Shown here: positions 16,452 through 25,746 of the stretch, in pieces
How positions within the stretch are numbered: position 1 is the first letter of the stretch
Layout: each line of letters begins with the position of its first letter
Assembly (NCBI RefSeq): GCF_001633105.1
Contig: NZ_LUKZ01000001.1
Coordinates: 151,350 to 215,349 of the forward strand
Direction of reading: 5' to 3'
Origin: Acidovorax sp. GW101-3H11
GTDB lineage: Bacteria; Pseudomonadota; Gammaproteobacteria; Burkholderiales; Burkholderiaceae_C
DNA: 64,000 nucleotides
Made by a program: the position numbers and the translations under genes
Notes under the pieces: model-generated
Databases searched by the model: none
Seen by the model: only the letters and a program-made list of their open reading frames with translations
Told to the model about the DNA's origin: nothing

Positions 16452-17789
16452 TCAGCTAAACCGCAGTGTCACCCGCAGCCCGCCAAGGTGCGGAGAGCTG
16501 TCCAGCGCCACCACCGCACCATGCCGCTGCGCAATGGCTTGCACGATGGCCAGGCCCAGGCCGCTACCGGGGGCGCCTTCGGCGGTTTCGCGCACAAAAC
16601 GCTGCATCACGCGCTCGCGGTGCTCGGGGGCGATGCCGGGGCCGCTGTCTTCCACCGTGAGGAGGGCGCGGCCGTGGTCGGTGCTCACTTGCACATCCAC
16701 CTGGCCGCCGGGCGGGGTGTATTTGATGGCGTTGTCGAGCAGGTTGCGCACCAGCATGCGCAACGCCTCGGCGTTGCCCGGTACGGTGATCGCGTCGGAG
16801 TCGAGCAGGCCCACGTCCATGCCCCGTGCCTGGGCGGCGGGCGCCACATCTGCCAGGGCCAGCTGGGCGACGGTGCGCAGGTCCACGGGCTCGGATGCCG
16901 TGGAGCTGGCTTCCTGCCGTGCCAGCGTCAGCAACTGCTCGACCAGGCGTGTGGCGCGGTCGATGCCGGCCGACAGGCGTTCGATGGCCTGGGCGCGCGC
17001 GGCATCGTCGCCCGCGCGCTGCAGGCCCTGCAGCTGCAGGCGCAGCGCGGCCAGGGGCGAGCGCAGCTCGTGTGCGGCGTCGGCCACAAAATGTTCCTGT
17101 GCTTCGAAAGCCCGTTGCACGCGTTCGAACAGCAGGTTGAGTTCGCTCACCAGGGGCTGCACCTCGTCGGGCAGTTGCGCGTCGCTCACGGGCGAGAGGT
17201 CGTCGGCCTGCCGCTGGGCGAGCTGGCGGCGCACGCGCTCCACCGGGGCCAGCGAGCGGCTCACGCCCCACCACACGGCCAGCACCAAGAGCGGCGCCAT
17301 GAAGGCCAGCGGCGCCAGCGTGCGCAGCGCCAGGCTGCGAGCCATGCCCTGCCGCACGGCCATGTTCTGCGCCACCTGGATGACCTGCGAGCGCGTCTGC
17401 ATCGAGAACACGCGGTAGGTGCCGCCGCGTGCCTGCACGTTGGTGAAGCCCAGCACCGCAATCTGTGGCAGGGCCGCGCCCACAGCGGATTCAAAAATGC
17501 GCAGCCCCTCATTGGTCCACACCTGCACGATGAATTCGTGGTTCTCGTCCTCCGGGTCCAGCCCCGGGCCCAGGCCTTGGGCGTCCACCGGCAGGCCCGA
17601 GCGCAGGGCCAGCGCGGTCTGCTGCATGTGGTAGTCGAACAGCGCATCGGCCTCGTCCAGCGCGCTGCGGTAGGCCAGCACGCCCTGCACCGCCCCGGCC
17701 AGCACGATGGCGGCCAGCAAAAACACCAGCAGCCGCATGCGCAAGGAGCGAGGGAGCAGGCCCCGCAAGGCGTGAGAGAGCTTGTCCAT
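16452..17789 (-). CDS. Sensor histidine kinase, QseC/TctE-like
   Basis: The 445-residue inner-membrane kinase has transmembrane helices at about residues 18-40 and 158-176 around a periplasmic sensor region of about 115 residues. A HAMP linker follows, then the phosphoacceptor motif FVADAAHELRSPLAAL with H240 and an ATPase domain with N box LLDNAIKYTPPGG and the G boxes DSGPGIAP and GSGLGLAIV. It is the partner of the adjacent response regulator: the regulator's stop and this ATG share one base (TGATG). Periplasmic ligands of QseC-type kinases vary, and none can be inferred here. Confidence 0.9.
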   Translation of the reverse strand: MDKLSHALRGLLPRSLRMRLLVFLLAAIVLAGAVQGVLAYRSALDEADALFDYHMQQTALALRSGLPVDAQGLGPGLDPEDENHEFIVQVWTNEGLRIFESAVGAALPQIAVLGFTNVQARGGTYRVFSMQTRSQVIQVAQNMAVRQGMARSLALRTLAPLAFMAPLLVLAVWWGVSRSLAPVERVRRQLAQRQADDLSPVSDAQLPDEVQPLVSELNLLFERVQRAFEAQEHFVADAAHELRSPLAALRLQLQGLQRAGDDAARAQAIERLSAGIDRATRLVEQLLTLARQEASSTASEPVDLRTVAQLALADVAPAAQARGMDVGLLDSDAITVPGNAEALRMLVRNLLDNAIKYTPPGGQVDVQVSTDHGRALLTVEDSGPGIAPEHRERVMQRFVRETAEGAPGSGLGLAIVQAIAQRHGAVVALDSSPHLGGLRVTLRFS

Positions 17790-18448
17790 CACATTTTGGG
17801 TACGAGATGACCGACGCCGCGCACATTCAGCACCAGCTCGGGCCCCAGCTTCTTGCGCAGGCCGTGGACGTACACCTCCACCGCATTGCTGCTCACCTCA
17901 TCGCCCCAGCCGTAGAGCTTGTCTTCGAGCTGCTGGCGCGACAGCACCATGCCGGGGCGGGCGATGAGCGGCTCCAGCACGGCCCATTCGCGCCCAGACA
18001 GCACCACGGGCGTGCCGCGCACCGTCACCTCGCGCGTGGCGGGGTTGATGCTCACGCCCTGGTGTTCGTACACCGGCTCGGCGCGCCCGGCAGCACGGCG
18101 CAGCAGGGCGCGGATGCGGGCCAGCAGCTCGTCCAGGTCATAGGGCTTGAGCACGTAGTCGTCCGCCCCGGCATCCAGCCCCTCGATGCGCTGGGCCACG
18201 GCGTCGCGCGCGGTGGCCACCAGCACAGGAGTGCGGTCCTTGCGGGTGCGCAGGTCGCGCAGCACGGCCAGGCCATCGCGTTTGGGCAGGCCCAGGTCGA
18301 GCAGCACGAGGTCGTAGGGCTGGGTGCGCAAGGCCGTGTCGGCGGCATCGCCATCGCGCGCCCAATCCACGGCGTAGTGTTCGGCGCGCAGCAGGTCTTG
18401 CACGGCTTCGCCGATCATGGGGTCGTCTTCAACCAGCAACAGGCGCAT
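17789..18448 (-). CDS. OmpR-family response regulator, QseB-like
   Basis: The 219-residue protein has an N-terminal receiver domain with acidic pocket EDD at residues 7-9, phosphoacceptor D51 in LVLLDLGLPKRDG, and the conserved Lys in LKPYDLDELLARI. A winged-helix DNA-binding domain covers about residues 125-217. It is the first gene of a two-gene operon with the histidine kinase. Its start codon is 109 bp from the divergent TonB-receptor gene, so both share an intergenic region that also holds a Fur-box-like sequence. Confidence 0.92.
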   Translation of the reverse strand: MRLLLVEDDPMIGEAVQDLLRAEHYAVDWARDGDAADTALRTQPYDLVLLDLGLPKRDGLAVLRDLRTRKDRTPVLVATARDAVAQRIEGLDAGADDYVLKPYDLDELLARIRALLRRAAGRAEPVYEHQGVSINPATREVTVRGTPVVLSGREWAVLEPLIARPGMVLSRQQLEDKLYGWGDEVSSNAVEVYVHGLRKKLGPELVLNVRGVGHLVPKM

Positions 18449-18525
18449 GGCGGCGATCTACGAGGAAAGAAGAGAGCATGGCGCGAGGATAGCGGCTGCC
18501 AAGCGCGGCGCTTTGATCCAATTCT

Positions 18526-18552
18526 GTAATAATAATTATTTTCATTCTCATT
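18526..18552 (+). promoter_or_regulatory. Candidate Fur box upstream of the TonB siderophore receptor
   Basis: An AT-rich stretch in an otherwise GC-rich region contains AATAATAATTATTTTCATT followed by CTCATT. This resembles the GATAATGATAATCATTATC Fur consensus and lies only a few bases before the receptor ATG at 18558. It is consistent with iron repression of the receptor. It also lies upstream of the divergent two-component operon. Confidence 0.65.
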
Positions 18553-18557
18553 TGAAA

Positions 18558-20756
18558 ATGACATACCGCCGAACCGCCTTGCGCAGCCCCGCCGCCCCTT
18601 CTTGCACCTTTGCGCCGACCGCGCTGGGCCTGGCGTGCCTGCTGGCCTGTGCGGCGGCGCAGGCTCAGGGCACAGGTGATGCAGCCGCCACCTCGGCCCA
18701 GCTGGCCGACGTGACGGTGCGTGCCACCGCGCTGGAGGATGCGGCCGACCTGCAGCTTCGCCGTCCAGTCAGCGGAGGTGCACTGGGGGAGCGCAGTGCG
18801 CTGGAGACGCCCTACTCGAGCCGCGTGGTCACGGCCGAAACGATTGAACAGACAGCGCCCAACAAGCTGGGGGATCTGTTCTTTACCGAGGCATCGGTGT
18901 CGGACAACAGTGCCAGCGTGGGTGCCTGGGCCAGCTACCTCACGGTGCGCGGGCTGGATCTGGACTGGCAGAACGCCTACCGCATCGATGGGCGCCCCTT
19001 CATCAGCTACGTGACCACGCTGCCCTACGAACACATGGAACAGGTGGAGTTGCTCAAGGGCGCCACAGGCTTCATGTATGGCTTCGGCAGCCCCGGCGGC
19101 CTGGTGAACTATGTGACCAAGAAGCCGCCCGCGAGCGCGGCGGCGGCCGAGCGCAGCGTGGGCCTGGGCATAAACTCGAAAAGCCTGTGGCGCGCGCACG
19201 CAGACCTGGGCGGACGTGCAGGTGAGGAGGGCCGCTGGGGCTACCGCCTGAACGCAACACATGAGCAAGGCAACACCTTCAACGACGGGCATTTGCGGCG
19301 CAACGCGGTATCGCTGGCGCTGGATGCCCGGCTCACGCGCGACCTGAGCTGGGAGTTCCAGTCGCTCTACCAGGATCGCCTCTCGCGCGATGCCGAGCCC
19401 ACCATCACCACCGCATCCCTGGCAGGCACGCGGCTGCCTTCGCCCATCGCCAATGACAATGGCCGTCTGGTGGGGCCGGGCAACTTTGCAGACAACACGT
19501 TCCAATATGTCTCCACGGGCCTGAAGTACCAGATCGCACCCGACTGGCAACTGCGCAGCAGCTACAGCTACAGCTACAGCGGCACGCGCACGCGGCGCAA
19601 TGAGACGGTGCTGGACCTGCTGGACGCCGCAGGCAATTACCGCAACGACCGCTCGGACTATGGGGAGTCCTACCAGTTCAGGCACCTCGACGCAGTGCTG
19701 CAGGGGCGCCTTGTCACCGGCGCGTTGCAGCACCAGATCGTTGCCGGCGCCGCATGGCAGGAGCAAGCCAACGACTACTCTGCCAACGGGTTCTACGGCA
19801 CCGTGGGCACCGGCAACCTGGGCAGCCAGAACACCCTGGGCTACATCAGCCAAGGCGATCTGGCGAGCCTGGGGCTGTACCGCGCGGCGGAGGTCACGCA
19901 AAAGGCCGTGTTTGTGAGCGACACCATTGCGCTGTCTCCCCAGTGGTCTGTTCTGGCAGGCCTGCGCTACACCCACTACACGCAGCGCGGGTTTGCCACC
20001 GGTGGTGCAGAGACATCGCGCTACAGCAAGTCGGGCGTAATCACGCCGTCGCTGGCGCTGATGCACCACCTCACGCCTCAGACCATGGCCTATGCCAGTT
20101 TCGTCGAGGCCCTGCAGCCGGGCACCTCGGTGGGCAACCCGGCCTACACCAACTACGGCGCGCTGCTGGACCCGCTCAAGAGCCGCCAGTATGAGGTGGG
20201 CATCAAGACCGAACAGGCCAGCTGGGCAGGCACGGCGGCGCTGTTCCGCATCGAGAAAAAGGCCGAGTACGTGGCGGTGAACGGCGGCGCGAGCACCGTG
20301 GTGCAGGACGGGCAGTCCACCTTCCAGGGTCTGGAACTGGGCGCCACGGCACGCCTGGGCGCCCAGTGGCGCCTGGGCGGCAGCTTGATGCTGCTGGACA
20401 GCGAGTACGGACAGGGCAACGCCCACACCGGCAACCGCGTGGTGGGCGCACCCAAGACCGTGGCCACGGCCCAGCTGGCCTACCGGGTGGCACAGGTGCC
20501 TGGGCTGCAACTCACGGCGGGCATCAAGCACACGGGCAACACACCGCTGCGCCCCTCGGGCGAACTGAGCACGCCGGCCTTCACGCTGCTGAACCTGGGC
20601 GCCACCTACGACACACTGATGGGCGGCTATGCCACCACCTGGCGCGCGTCGATTAACAACGCGGCGGACAAAAAATACTGGCTTTACCAGTACGCCAACT
20701 ACGTGAAGGCGGGCGATCCGCGCACCTTCAACCTGAGCGCCACGGTTCGGTTCTGA
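18558..20756 (+). CDS. TonB-dependent siderophore receptor
   Basis: The 732-residue outer-membrane protein has a signal peptide (about residues 1-37, ending AAQAQ). The plug domain (about 45-190) carries a TonB-box-like LADVTVRA and the receptor motif VELLKGATGFMYGFGSPGG. The beta barrel follows and ends in the terminal aromatic F (TVRF). It would import a ferric siderophore using TonB energy. I chose the ATG at 18558 because it directly precedes the signal peptide; the in-frame ATG at 18417 lies inside the response regulator gene on the other strand. The Fur-box-like sequence just upstream supports iron control. The siderophore is unknown; no synthesis genes are nearby. Confidence 0.9.
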   Translation: MTYRRTALRSPAAPSCTFAPTALGLACLLACAAAQAQGTGDAAATSAQLADVTVRATALEDAADLQLRRPVSGGALGERSALETPYSSRVVTAETIEQTAPNKLGDLFFTEASVSDNSASVGAWASYLTVRGLDLDWQNAYRIDGRPFISYVTTLPYEHMEQVELLKGATGFMYGFGSPGGLVNYVTKKPPASAAAAERSVGLGINSKSLWRAHADLGGRAGEEGRWGYRLNATHEQGNTFNDGHLRRNAVSLALDARLTRDLSWEFQSLYQDRLSRDAEPTITTASLAGTRLPSPIANDNGRLVGPGNFADNTFQYVSTGLKYQIAPDWQLRSSYSYSYSGTRTRRNETVLDLLDAAGNYRNDRSDYGESYQFRHLDAVLQGRLVTGALQHQIVAGAAWQEQANDYSANGFYGTVGTGNLGSQNTLGYISQGDLASLGLYRAAEVTQKAVFVSDTIALSPQWSVLAGLRYTHYTQRGFATGGAETSRYSKSGVITPSLALMHHLTPQTMAYASFVEALQPGTSVGNPAYTNYGALLDPLKSRQYEVGIKTEQASWAGTAALFRIEKKAEYVAVNGGASTVVQDGQSTFQGLELGATARLGAQWRLGGSLMLLDSEYGQGNAHTGNRVVGAPKTVATAQLAYRVAQVPGLQLTAGIKHTGNTPLRPSGELSTPAFTLLNLGATYDTLMGGYATTWRASINNAADKKYWLYQYANYVKAGDPRTFNLSATVRF

Positions 20757-20771
20757 CAGCGCGCGCAAGGA

Positions 20772-22295
20772 TTACCCCAGGCGCACCGGCACAAAAATCT
20801 TGTTGCCGTCGCGCGCGATGAGCAGCGCCACCGACTTGCCTGCCTTGGCCATGGCCGCGCGCACCTGCTCGATGTTCTTGGCGGGTGCGCCGTTGATGGC
20901 CAGCAGCACGTCGCCCGGCTGCACACCGGCGGCCGCAGCGGGGCCACGCGCCTGCTCAATCACCAGGCCCTCGCTCACACCCACCTCCTGGCGCTCCTCG
21001 CGCTCCAGCGGGCGCAGCGACAGGCCCAGCTGGCCCTTGCCCACGGCATCGTCGTTGCGCGCCTGCTTGATCGCCTTGTCGCTGGCGTCGCCCAGGGTGG
21101 CGGTCAGCTCCACGGGCTTGCCCTGGCGCCACACCGACAGCTTGGCCTGCTGCCCGGGCTGGGCCTGGCCCACCCAGGCGGGCAGGTCGCCCGAGGCCAC
21201 GATGGGCTGGCCGTCCACCTGGCGGATCACGTCACCCGCCTGCAGGCCCGCCTTCTCTGCGGGGCTGCCCTTGCTGACACTGGCCACCAGCGCGCCTTCG
21301 GGCTTGTCGAGGTTGAACGACTCGGCAAACGCCTGGTTCACCTCTTGCACCGCCACGCCCAGTTGCGCATGGCGCACCTTGCCGGTGGCGACGATCTGGT
21401 CCTTGATCTTGGCGGCCAGTTCGATGGGGATGGAGAAGGACAGCCCCTGGTAGCCGCCCGAGCGGCTGTAGATCTGCGAGTTGATGCCCACCACCTCGCC
21501 GCGCGCATTGAACAGCGGGCCGCCGGAGTTGCCGGGGTTCACCGCCACGTCGGTCTGGATGAAGGGCACCAGGCTGTCGTCGGGCAGCGAGCGGCCCTTG
21601 GCGCTGACCACACCGGCCGTCACGCTGTTTTCAAAGCCAAAGGGCGAGCCGATGGCCAGCACCCATTCGCCCACCTGCAGGTCACGGGTGCTGCCCAGGC
21701 GCACCATGGGCAGATCTTTGGCGTCGATCTTGAGCACGGCCACGTCGGTCTTGGGGTCGGCGCCCAGCACCTTGGCGCGGAACTCGCGCCGGTCGGTGAG
21801 CTTGACGGTGACATCGCTCGCGCCCTTGACCACATGGGCGTTGGTCAACACCAGGCCGTCGGGGCTGACGATGAAGCCGGAGCCCTGGCCGTGCGTGGGC
21901 ACGTTGGGCTGTGCCTGGGGGCCCGCGCCGCCCGGAAAGCCGAACTGGCGGAAGAATTGGTAGAACGGATCGTTCGGGTCCATCTGCGGGCCCCGGCCCT
22001 GGCGCGCGGTGGGCTGGCCTTCGTCTTCGCCGTCGTCATCGGCCATCGCGGTCTTGGTGCTGCCCGTCACGCTGATGTTGACCACCGCCGGGCCATTCTG
22101 CGCGGTGATCTGCGCAAAGCTGGGCAGCGCGCCGCCAGGGGCGGCCGGGGTCTGCGCCACGATGGCGGGGGGCTGCGTCAAGGCGCGGGCCTGGTGCCCG
22201 GTGATGAGGCCCGCGCCCATGGCGCCCACGGCACCGGCGGCCACCAGGGCCAGAATGAGGCGGCGGGGGGTGGAGGTCAGCGTGGTCGTGTTCAT
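20772..22295 (-). CDS. DegP/DegQ-family periplasmic serine endoprotease
   Basis: The 507-residue protein has an N-terminal signal/anchor (about residues 12-33), a trypsin-like domain and two PDZ domains (about 300-390 and 420-505). The catalytic triad is visible: H154 in TNAHVV, D184 in TDVAVLKI and S257 in NPGNSGGP. It degrades or refolds misfolded periplasmic proteins. An acidic linker (ADDDGEDEGQ) near residues 85-95 precedes the LA-loop region FYQFFRQFGFPGG. It is convergent with the TonB receptor gene with only 15 bp between stops. The ATG is preceded by AAAGG. Confidence 0.92.
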   Translation of the reverse strand: MNTTTLTSTPRRLILALVAAGAVGAMGAGLITGHQARALTQPPAIVAQTPAAPGGALPSFAQITAQNGPAVVNISVTGSTKTAMADDDGEDEGQPTARQGRGPQMDPNDPFYQFFRQFGFPGGAGPQAQPNVPTHGQGSGFIVSPDGLVLTNAHVVKGASDVTVKLTDRREFRAKVLGADPKTDVAVLKIDAKDLPMVRLGSTRDLQVGEWVLAIGSPFGFENSVTAGVVSAKGRSLPDDSLVPFIQTDVAVNPGNSGGPLFNARGEVVGINSQIYSRSGGYQGLSFSIPIELAAKIKDQIVATGKVRHAQLGVAVQEVNQAFAESFNLDKPEGALVASVSKGSPAEKAGLQAGDVIRQVDGQPIVASGDLPAWVGQAQPGQQAKLSVWRQGKPVELTATLGDASDKAIKQARNDDAVGKGQLGLSLRPLEREERQEVGVSEGLVIEQARGPAAAAGVQPGDVLLAINGAPAKNIEQVRAAMAKAGKSVALLIARDGNKIFVPVRLG

Positions 22296-22428
22296 GGTGG
22301 TATACCTTTTCCATCGGAGTTGCGATGGAAGGCAGTGTGGGCACGCACGCTTAGACGAAACTTAGGCGCCGCCAGGAGACACCGGGAGGCACCACGCAAG
22401 ACCGGGAGAAGGCCGTGACGGCCGCAGG

Positions 22429-23418
22429 CTACGCCGCCCCGCGCCCCTTCTGGCTCTCGAAGTAGACCACCTTGCGCGCGCGCATCACGTCGCCCAGCGG
22501 GCGGTGCGCCGCCAGGGCCTGCCAGGGGTCGAACACGGCAGCCTCGACCTGCGCGGCCAATGTGGGGTCGGCTGCAGGGTCTTGGCGGGGCAAGGTCAGC
22601 CGGGCCACGGTGGTGTAGGGCGTGGGCCAGTCCACGCTGGCGTCTTCAATGGGGGTGCTGGCTTCGTCCACAAAGGGCTGCAGCTGCAGGTCCCACACCA
22701 GGTCCTGCTGGCGCAGGCGGGCGGAAAACTCGGCGTTCCAGTCGTCCTGCACCTGGGTGACCGGCGCGCCGTTGGAGACATGGGGCACCAGGCGCACACG
22801 CACCGCATACGGCCCGCACGCAATGGGCGCGGCGCTGTGCACGGCATGCGCGGCAAATCCGCCAAAGGGCCGCCCAAAGGTCTTGACCGTCTTGGCGATC
22901 TGCCTGGCGGCCCCCAGCAGCCCGTGGCGCTGCACCAGAAACTTGATCAGCGCGCCACCCCCATGCGATGCCGCCACCACAAAGTCCACGAACTCGCCAC
23001 TTTGGGGGAAGGCAAACTTCTCCTGGTTGATGAGCAGGAAGTCCTGGCTTTTGGCGGGTCCGTTGCCCAGGGCGGAATCGCCCTGCACCCCCAGCACGCT
23101 GAAGGCAAAGCCCCGGATGTCCGGCTTGCGGTCGGAGGTGGTGTCCATGCCGCCATTGCTCAGCCGCACCCGCACTTCGTACGACCCGGGCTGCGCAAAC
23201 AGCCCCTGGGCCGCAAACGCGGGCAGATCGCCCAGCACCTCCAGCTGGCCCCAGGCAGCTGTGAGCTGCTTGCGGTGCAGACCCCGCCCCTTGCCGTATT
23301 TTTGCGACTTGCGTGCCTGCAATTCGGCAAACTGGCGCGCATACCCGGCAAAGCGCTGCGCTTCGTCGGGAGCCACCACTTCTTTCCAGCCGGTGCTGGG
23401 GGTGTAGCGTGTGTCCAT
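22429..23418 (-). CDS. Catalase-family haem protein (short, SrpA-like)
   Basis: The 329-residue protein keeps the core catalase fold signature (YEVRVRLSNGG, then DIRGFAFSVLGVQG and SQDFLLINQEKFAF) but is much shorter than the roughly 480-residue classic catalases. It resembles the small catalase-related peroxidases. There is no obvious signal peptide. The ATG at 23418 has a strong AGGTGG ribosome site five bases upstream; an in-frame extension to 23556 has no support. Peroxidase rather than full catalase activity is likely from the family, but the haem ligands cannot be assigned by eye with certainty. Confidence 0.75.
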   Translation of the reverse strand: MDTRYTPSTGWKEVVAPDEAQRFAGYARQFAELQARKSQKYGKGRGLHRKQLTAAWGQLEVLGDLPAFAAQGLFAQPGSYEVRVRLSNGGMDTTSDRKPDIRGFAFSVLGVQGDSALGNGPAKSQDFLLINQEKFAFPQSGEFVDFVVAASHGGGALIKFLVQRHGLLGAARQIAKTVKTFGRPFGGFAAHAVHSAAPIACGPYAVRVRLVPHVSNGAPVTQVQDDWNAEFSARLRQQDLVWDLQLQPFVDEASTPIEDASVDWPTPYTTVARLTLPRQDPAADPTLAAQVEAAVFDPWQALAAHRPLGDVMRARKVVYFESQKGRGAA

Positions 23419-23495
23419 GGGCCACCTCTCGTTTGAAAGCCAGCGCGCATGGTAGCGCGCCACACCCCAAACCGGCACCCCCTGCAGCCGATGCG

Positions 23496-24608
23496 CTACA
23501 GGCTCAAGAACCGGTACACAATGGCCCCCTGCACCTCCTCGCCGGGTGCGAGCCACCGCACCGGAAAGGCGCGGTGGTTGGGCGCATCGGGGTACTCCAT
23601 GGGCTCCAGGCAGATGCCGTCGCCCGGCTGCCAGAGCCAGCCACCCAGCCCTGCCCCACGCCCCCGGTCCCGCGCAGGATCGGCCTTGAGGCCATGGCCT
23701 GCGTACACCTGCACACCGGGCGCAGTGCTCCAGACCTCCATGGCGCGGCCACTCACCGGCTCGCTGAGCAGCGCGGCCAGGCGCAGGCCGGGTGGGGTGG
23801 TGGATGCAGCCGGGGCGGCATGGAATGCGCCCGGTTCATCCAGCACCAGGTAATGGTCCAGCCCACCGGCCAAGGCCAGTTGCTCATGGGGCTTTGCGAT
23901 GGCCTCTTCCACACGGCGGGCCTGGCGGAAGTCGAACAGCGTGCCCGGCACACCTGCCAGCGCACCTGTGGGGCACACATCGGCGGCCAGTGGCACATAG
24001 CGGCTTGCGGGTACCTGCAAGCTGTGGCCATGGGTGCTGCCCTGGCCTGCCAGGTTGAAGAACGCATGCCCCGTGAGGTTGAGCACCGTGGGCGCGCGCA
24101 GCGCCATAGCCGTCCAGGCGATGTGCAGCGCGTTGTCGGCCGTGACCTGCAGGTGCAGCTGCACATGCACATCGCCCGGTACGCCATCGTCTTCGGTGCG
24201 AAAGGTGTGGCTCAGAGTGAGCGCATCGGCCTGCACCTCATCCACCGCAAACACCTGGAAGCGGCTGCCACGCGGCCCGCCGTGGTGGTGGTGTGGGCCG
24301 CTGTTGGTGGGCAGCTGCAGGTGCGAGCCATCGGGCAGGGTGAGCGTGCCCGCACGCAGCCGCCCGGCCCAACGGCCAATGAGTGCACCCATGGAGAGCT
24401 GGCCGTCCAGGTAGCCCTGCAGGCTGTCATAGCCCAGCGCCACATCGGCCAGGGCGCCCTGCCCGTTGGGCACCGCCACCTGCACCAGGCGGGCACCATA
24501 GTTGCTCACGGCCACCTGCAGGCCGCCCGCGCCGTGCAGGGTAAACAAATCGGTGCGCTGGCCATGCAGGTCGCGCTGGAATGCCTCGCGGGAGAGTGTG
24601 TAAGCCAT
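23496..24608 (-). CDS. galM: Aldose 1-epimerase (galactose mutarotase)
   Basis: The 370-residue cytosolic enzyme interconverts alpha and beta anomers of aldohexoses. Family features are NYGARL, the His-rich substrate-binding segment NSGPHHHHGG, the catalytic-His region NLTGHAFFNLAGQG, GLDHYLVL, and a C-terminal Glu in APGEEVQGAIVYRF, which fits the catalytic base. The variant NLTGH in place of the usual NLTNH is a conservative difference. The gene is followed closely by another minus-strand gene set but has its own spacing (77 bp) from the catalase-family gene. The next upstream gene (an EamA exporter) ends 9 bp away and may share its transcript. Confidence 0.88.
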   Translation of the reverse strand: MAYTLSREAFQRDLHGQRTDLFTLHGAGGLQVAVSNYGARLVQVAVPNGQGALADVALGYDSLQGYLDGQLSMGALIGRWAGRLRAGTLTLPDGSHLQLPTNSGPHHHHGGPRGSRFQVFAVDEVQADALTLSHTFRTEDDGVPGDVHVQLHLQVTADNALHIAWTAMALRAPTVLNLTGHAFFNLAGQGSTHGHSLQVPASRYVPLAADVCPTGALAGVPGTLFDFRQARRVEEAIAKPHEQLALAGGLDHYLVLDEPGAFHAAPAASTTPPGLRLAALLSEPVSGRAMEVWSTAPGVQVYAGHGLKADPARDRGRGAGLGGWLWQPGDGICLEPMEYPDAPNHRAFPVRWLAPGEEVQGAIVYRFLSL

Positions 24609-24617
24609 GCACCGAGT

Positions 24618-25547
24618 CTATTTCGTGAAGCTGGCTGCGTCGCGCGTGACCAGCCAGATGCCCCCGCACACCAGCACCAGGGCCAGCAGGTTCTTCCACT
24701 CCACCAGCGCTTCGCCCAGGAACAGCGCTGACAGTGCCGCGCCGAAGATCGGCACCGTGAAGTTGAACACCGTGACCTGGCTCACGCGGTTGTGCTTGAG
24801 CAAAATGCTCCACAGCGAGAACGCGGCCGACGACAGCAGCGCCAGGTACACCAGCAGCGCGGCCGAGGCCCAGGTGAAGCCCGTGAGCGAACCACCCAGC
24901 GCCCAGCCGATTGCCAGCAGCGCCGCGCCACCCAGACCCAGCTGCCAGCCTGTCATCACCACCGAGTCCATGCGCTGTGACACCTGTTTGCCGTAGATGC
25001 TGGCAGCGGCCAGCACCAAGGCAGCAATCACCACAAAGCCCTCGCCCAACAGCGTGAAGTCCATGTCCAGCGTACCGCGCCCCAGGTTCACCACCATCAC
25101 GCCCGCAAAGCCCACCAGGCAGCCCCACAGCTTGGCGTGGCTCAGGCGGTCGTTGTGATAGACCCAGTGGGCCAGCAGCACGCTGAAGAAGGTGCCGGTG
25201 GCGTTCATGATGGAACCCTTGACCCCCGTGGTATAGGCCAGCCCCACGTAGAAGAACACGTACTGCAGCGTAGTCTGCGACAGCCCCAGCACCACCAGCT
25301 GGCGCGCGCTGCCCGCACCCAGGTTCACGACGGCCTTGCGCTGGCTCAGCGCCCAGGCCAGCAGGATGAGCCCCGCCCCCAGGAAACGCCAGCCCGCGAA
25401 CACCAGCTGCGAGGGGATGTCGGTGCGGGCAATGCCGAACCAGGCGTAGCCGGTCTTGATGGCGGGGTAGGAGCTGCCCCAGAGCAGGCAGCACAGCAGC
25501 GCCAGCGCCACCACGACCTTGCGGTCGGAAAATCGGGTGTGACCCAT
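24618..25547 (-). CDS. EamA-family transporter (DMT superfamily)
   Basis: The 309-residue protein has about ten transmembrane helices and two EamA repeats, with the typical first helix ending LLWGSSYPAIKTGYAW. It is an inner-membrane carrier for an unknown small metabolite. The ATG at 25547 is chosen over an upstream in-frame ATG at 25649, because the extension is Pro/Ser-rich and overlaps a repeat hairpin. It lies 9 bp before the aldose 1-epimerase gene on the same strand, so the two are probably co-transcribed, hinting at a sugar-related substrate; this is weak evidence. Confidence 0.8.
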   Translation of the reverse strand: MGHTRFSDRKVVVALALLCCLLWGSSYPAIKTGYAWFGIARTDIPSQLVFAGWRFLGAGLILLAWALSQRKAVVNLGAGSARQLVVLGLSQTTLQYVFFYVGLAYTTGVKGSIMNATGTFFSVLLAHWVYHNDRLSHAKLWGCLVGFAGVMVVNLGRGTLDMDFTLLGEGFVVIAALVLAAASIYGKQVSQRMDSVVMTGWQLGLGGAALLAIGWALGGSLTGFTWASAALLVYLALLSSAAFSLWSILLKHNRVSQVTVFNFTVPIFGAALSALFLGEALVEWKNLLALVLVCGGIWLVTRDAASFTK

Positions 25548-25648
25548 GGGATTCGTCTTTCTCAAGTGAAAAAGCCCGTGCAACGACGGGCTGTAGGGCT
25601 GAGGTTGGGGAAGACAGTCTCGTACCGATCTGCATCCCCAAAACCCCA

Positions 25649-25710
25649 ACCGTTCACGCTGAGCCTGTCGAAGCGCCGCGCAAGGCTTCGACAGGCTCAG
25701 CCCGAACGGT
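25649..25710. repeat. Palindromic intergenic repeat (26-bp arms), possible terminator
   Basis: The arms 25649-25674 and 25685-25710 match at 24 of 26 positions around a 10-nt loop and contain CTGAGCCTGTCGAAGC and its complement. This is the widespread proteobacterial CTGAGCCTGTCGAAG-type repeat. It lies just past the end of the leftward hexuronate operon and would form a strong hairpin in that mRNA, so it may end or stabilise the transcript. Confidence 0.7.
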
Positions 25711-25746
25711 TGGCTGGATGGGCGGGAGTTCCGATCAAGGCCCCTA

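Noticed and set aside
18417..18557. Upstream start for the TonB receptor
   Set aside because: It overlaps the response regulator gene and the Fur-like box and would block the signal peptide.
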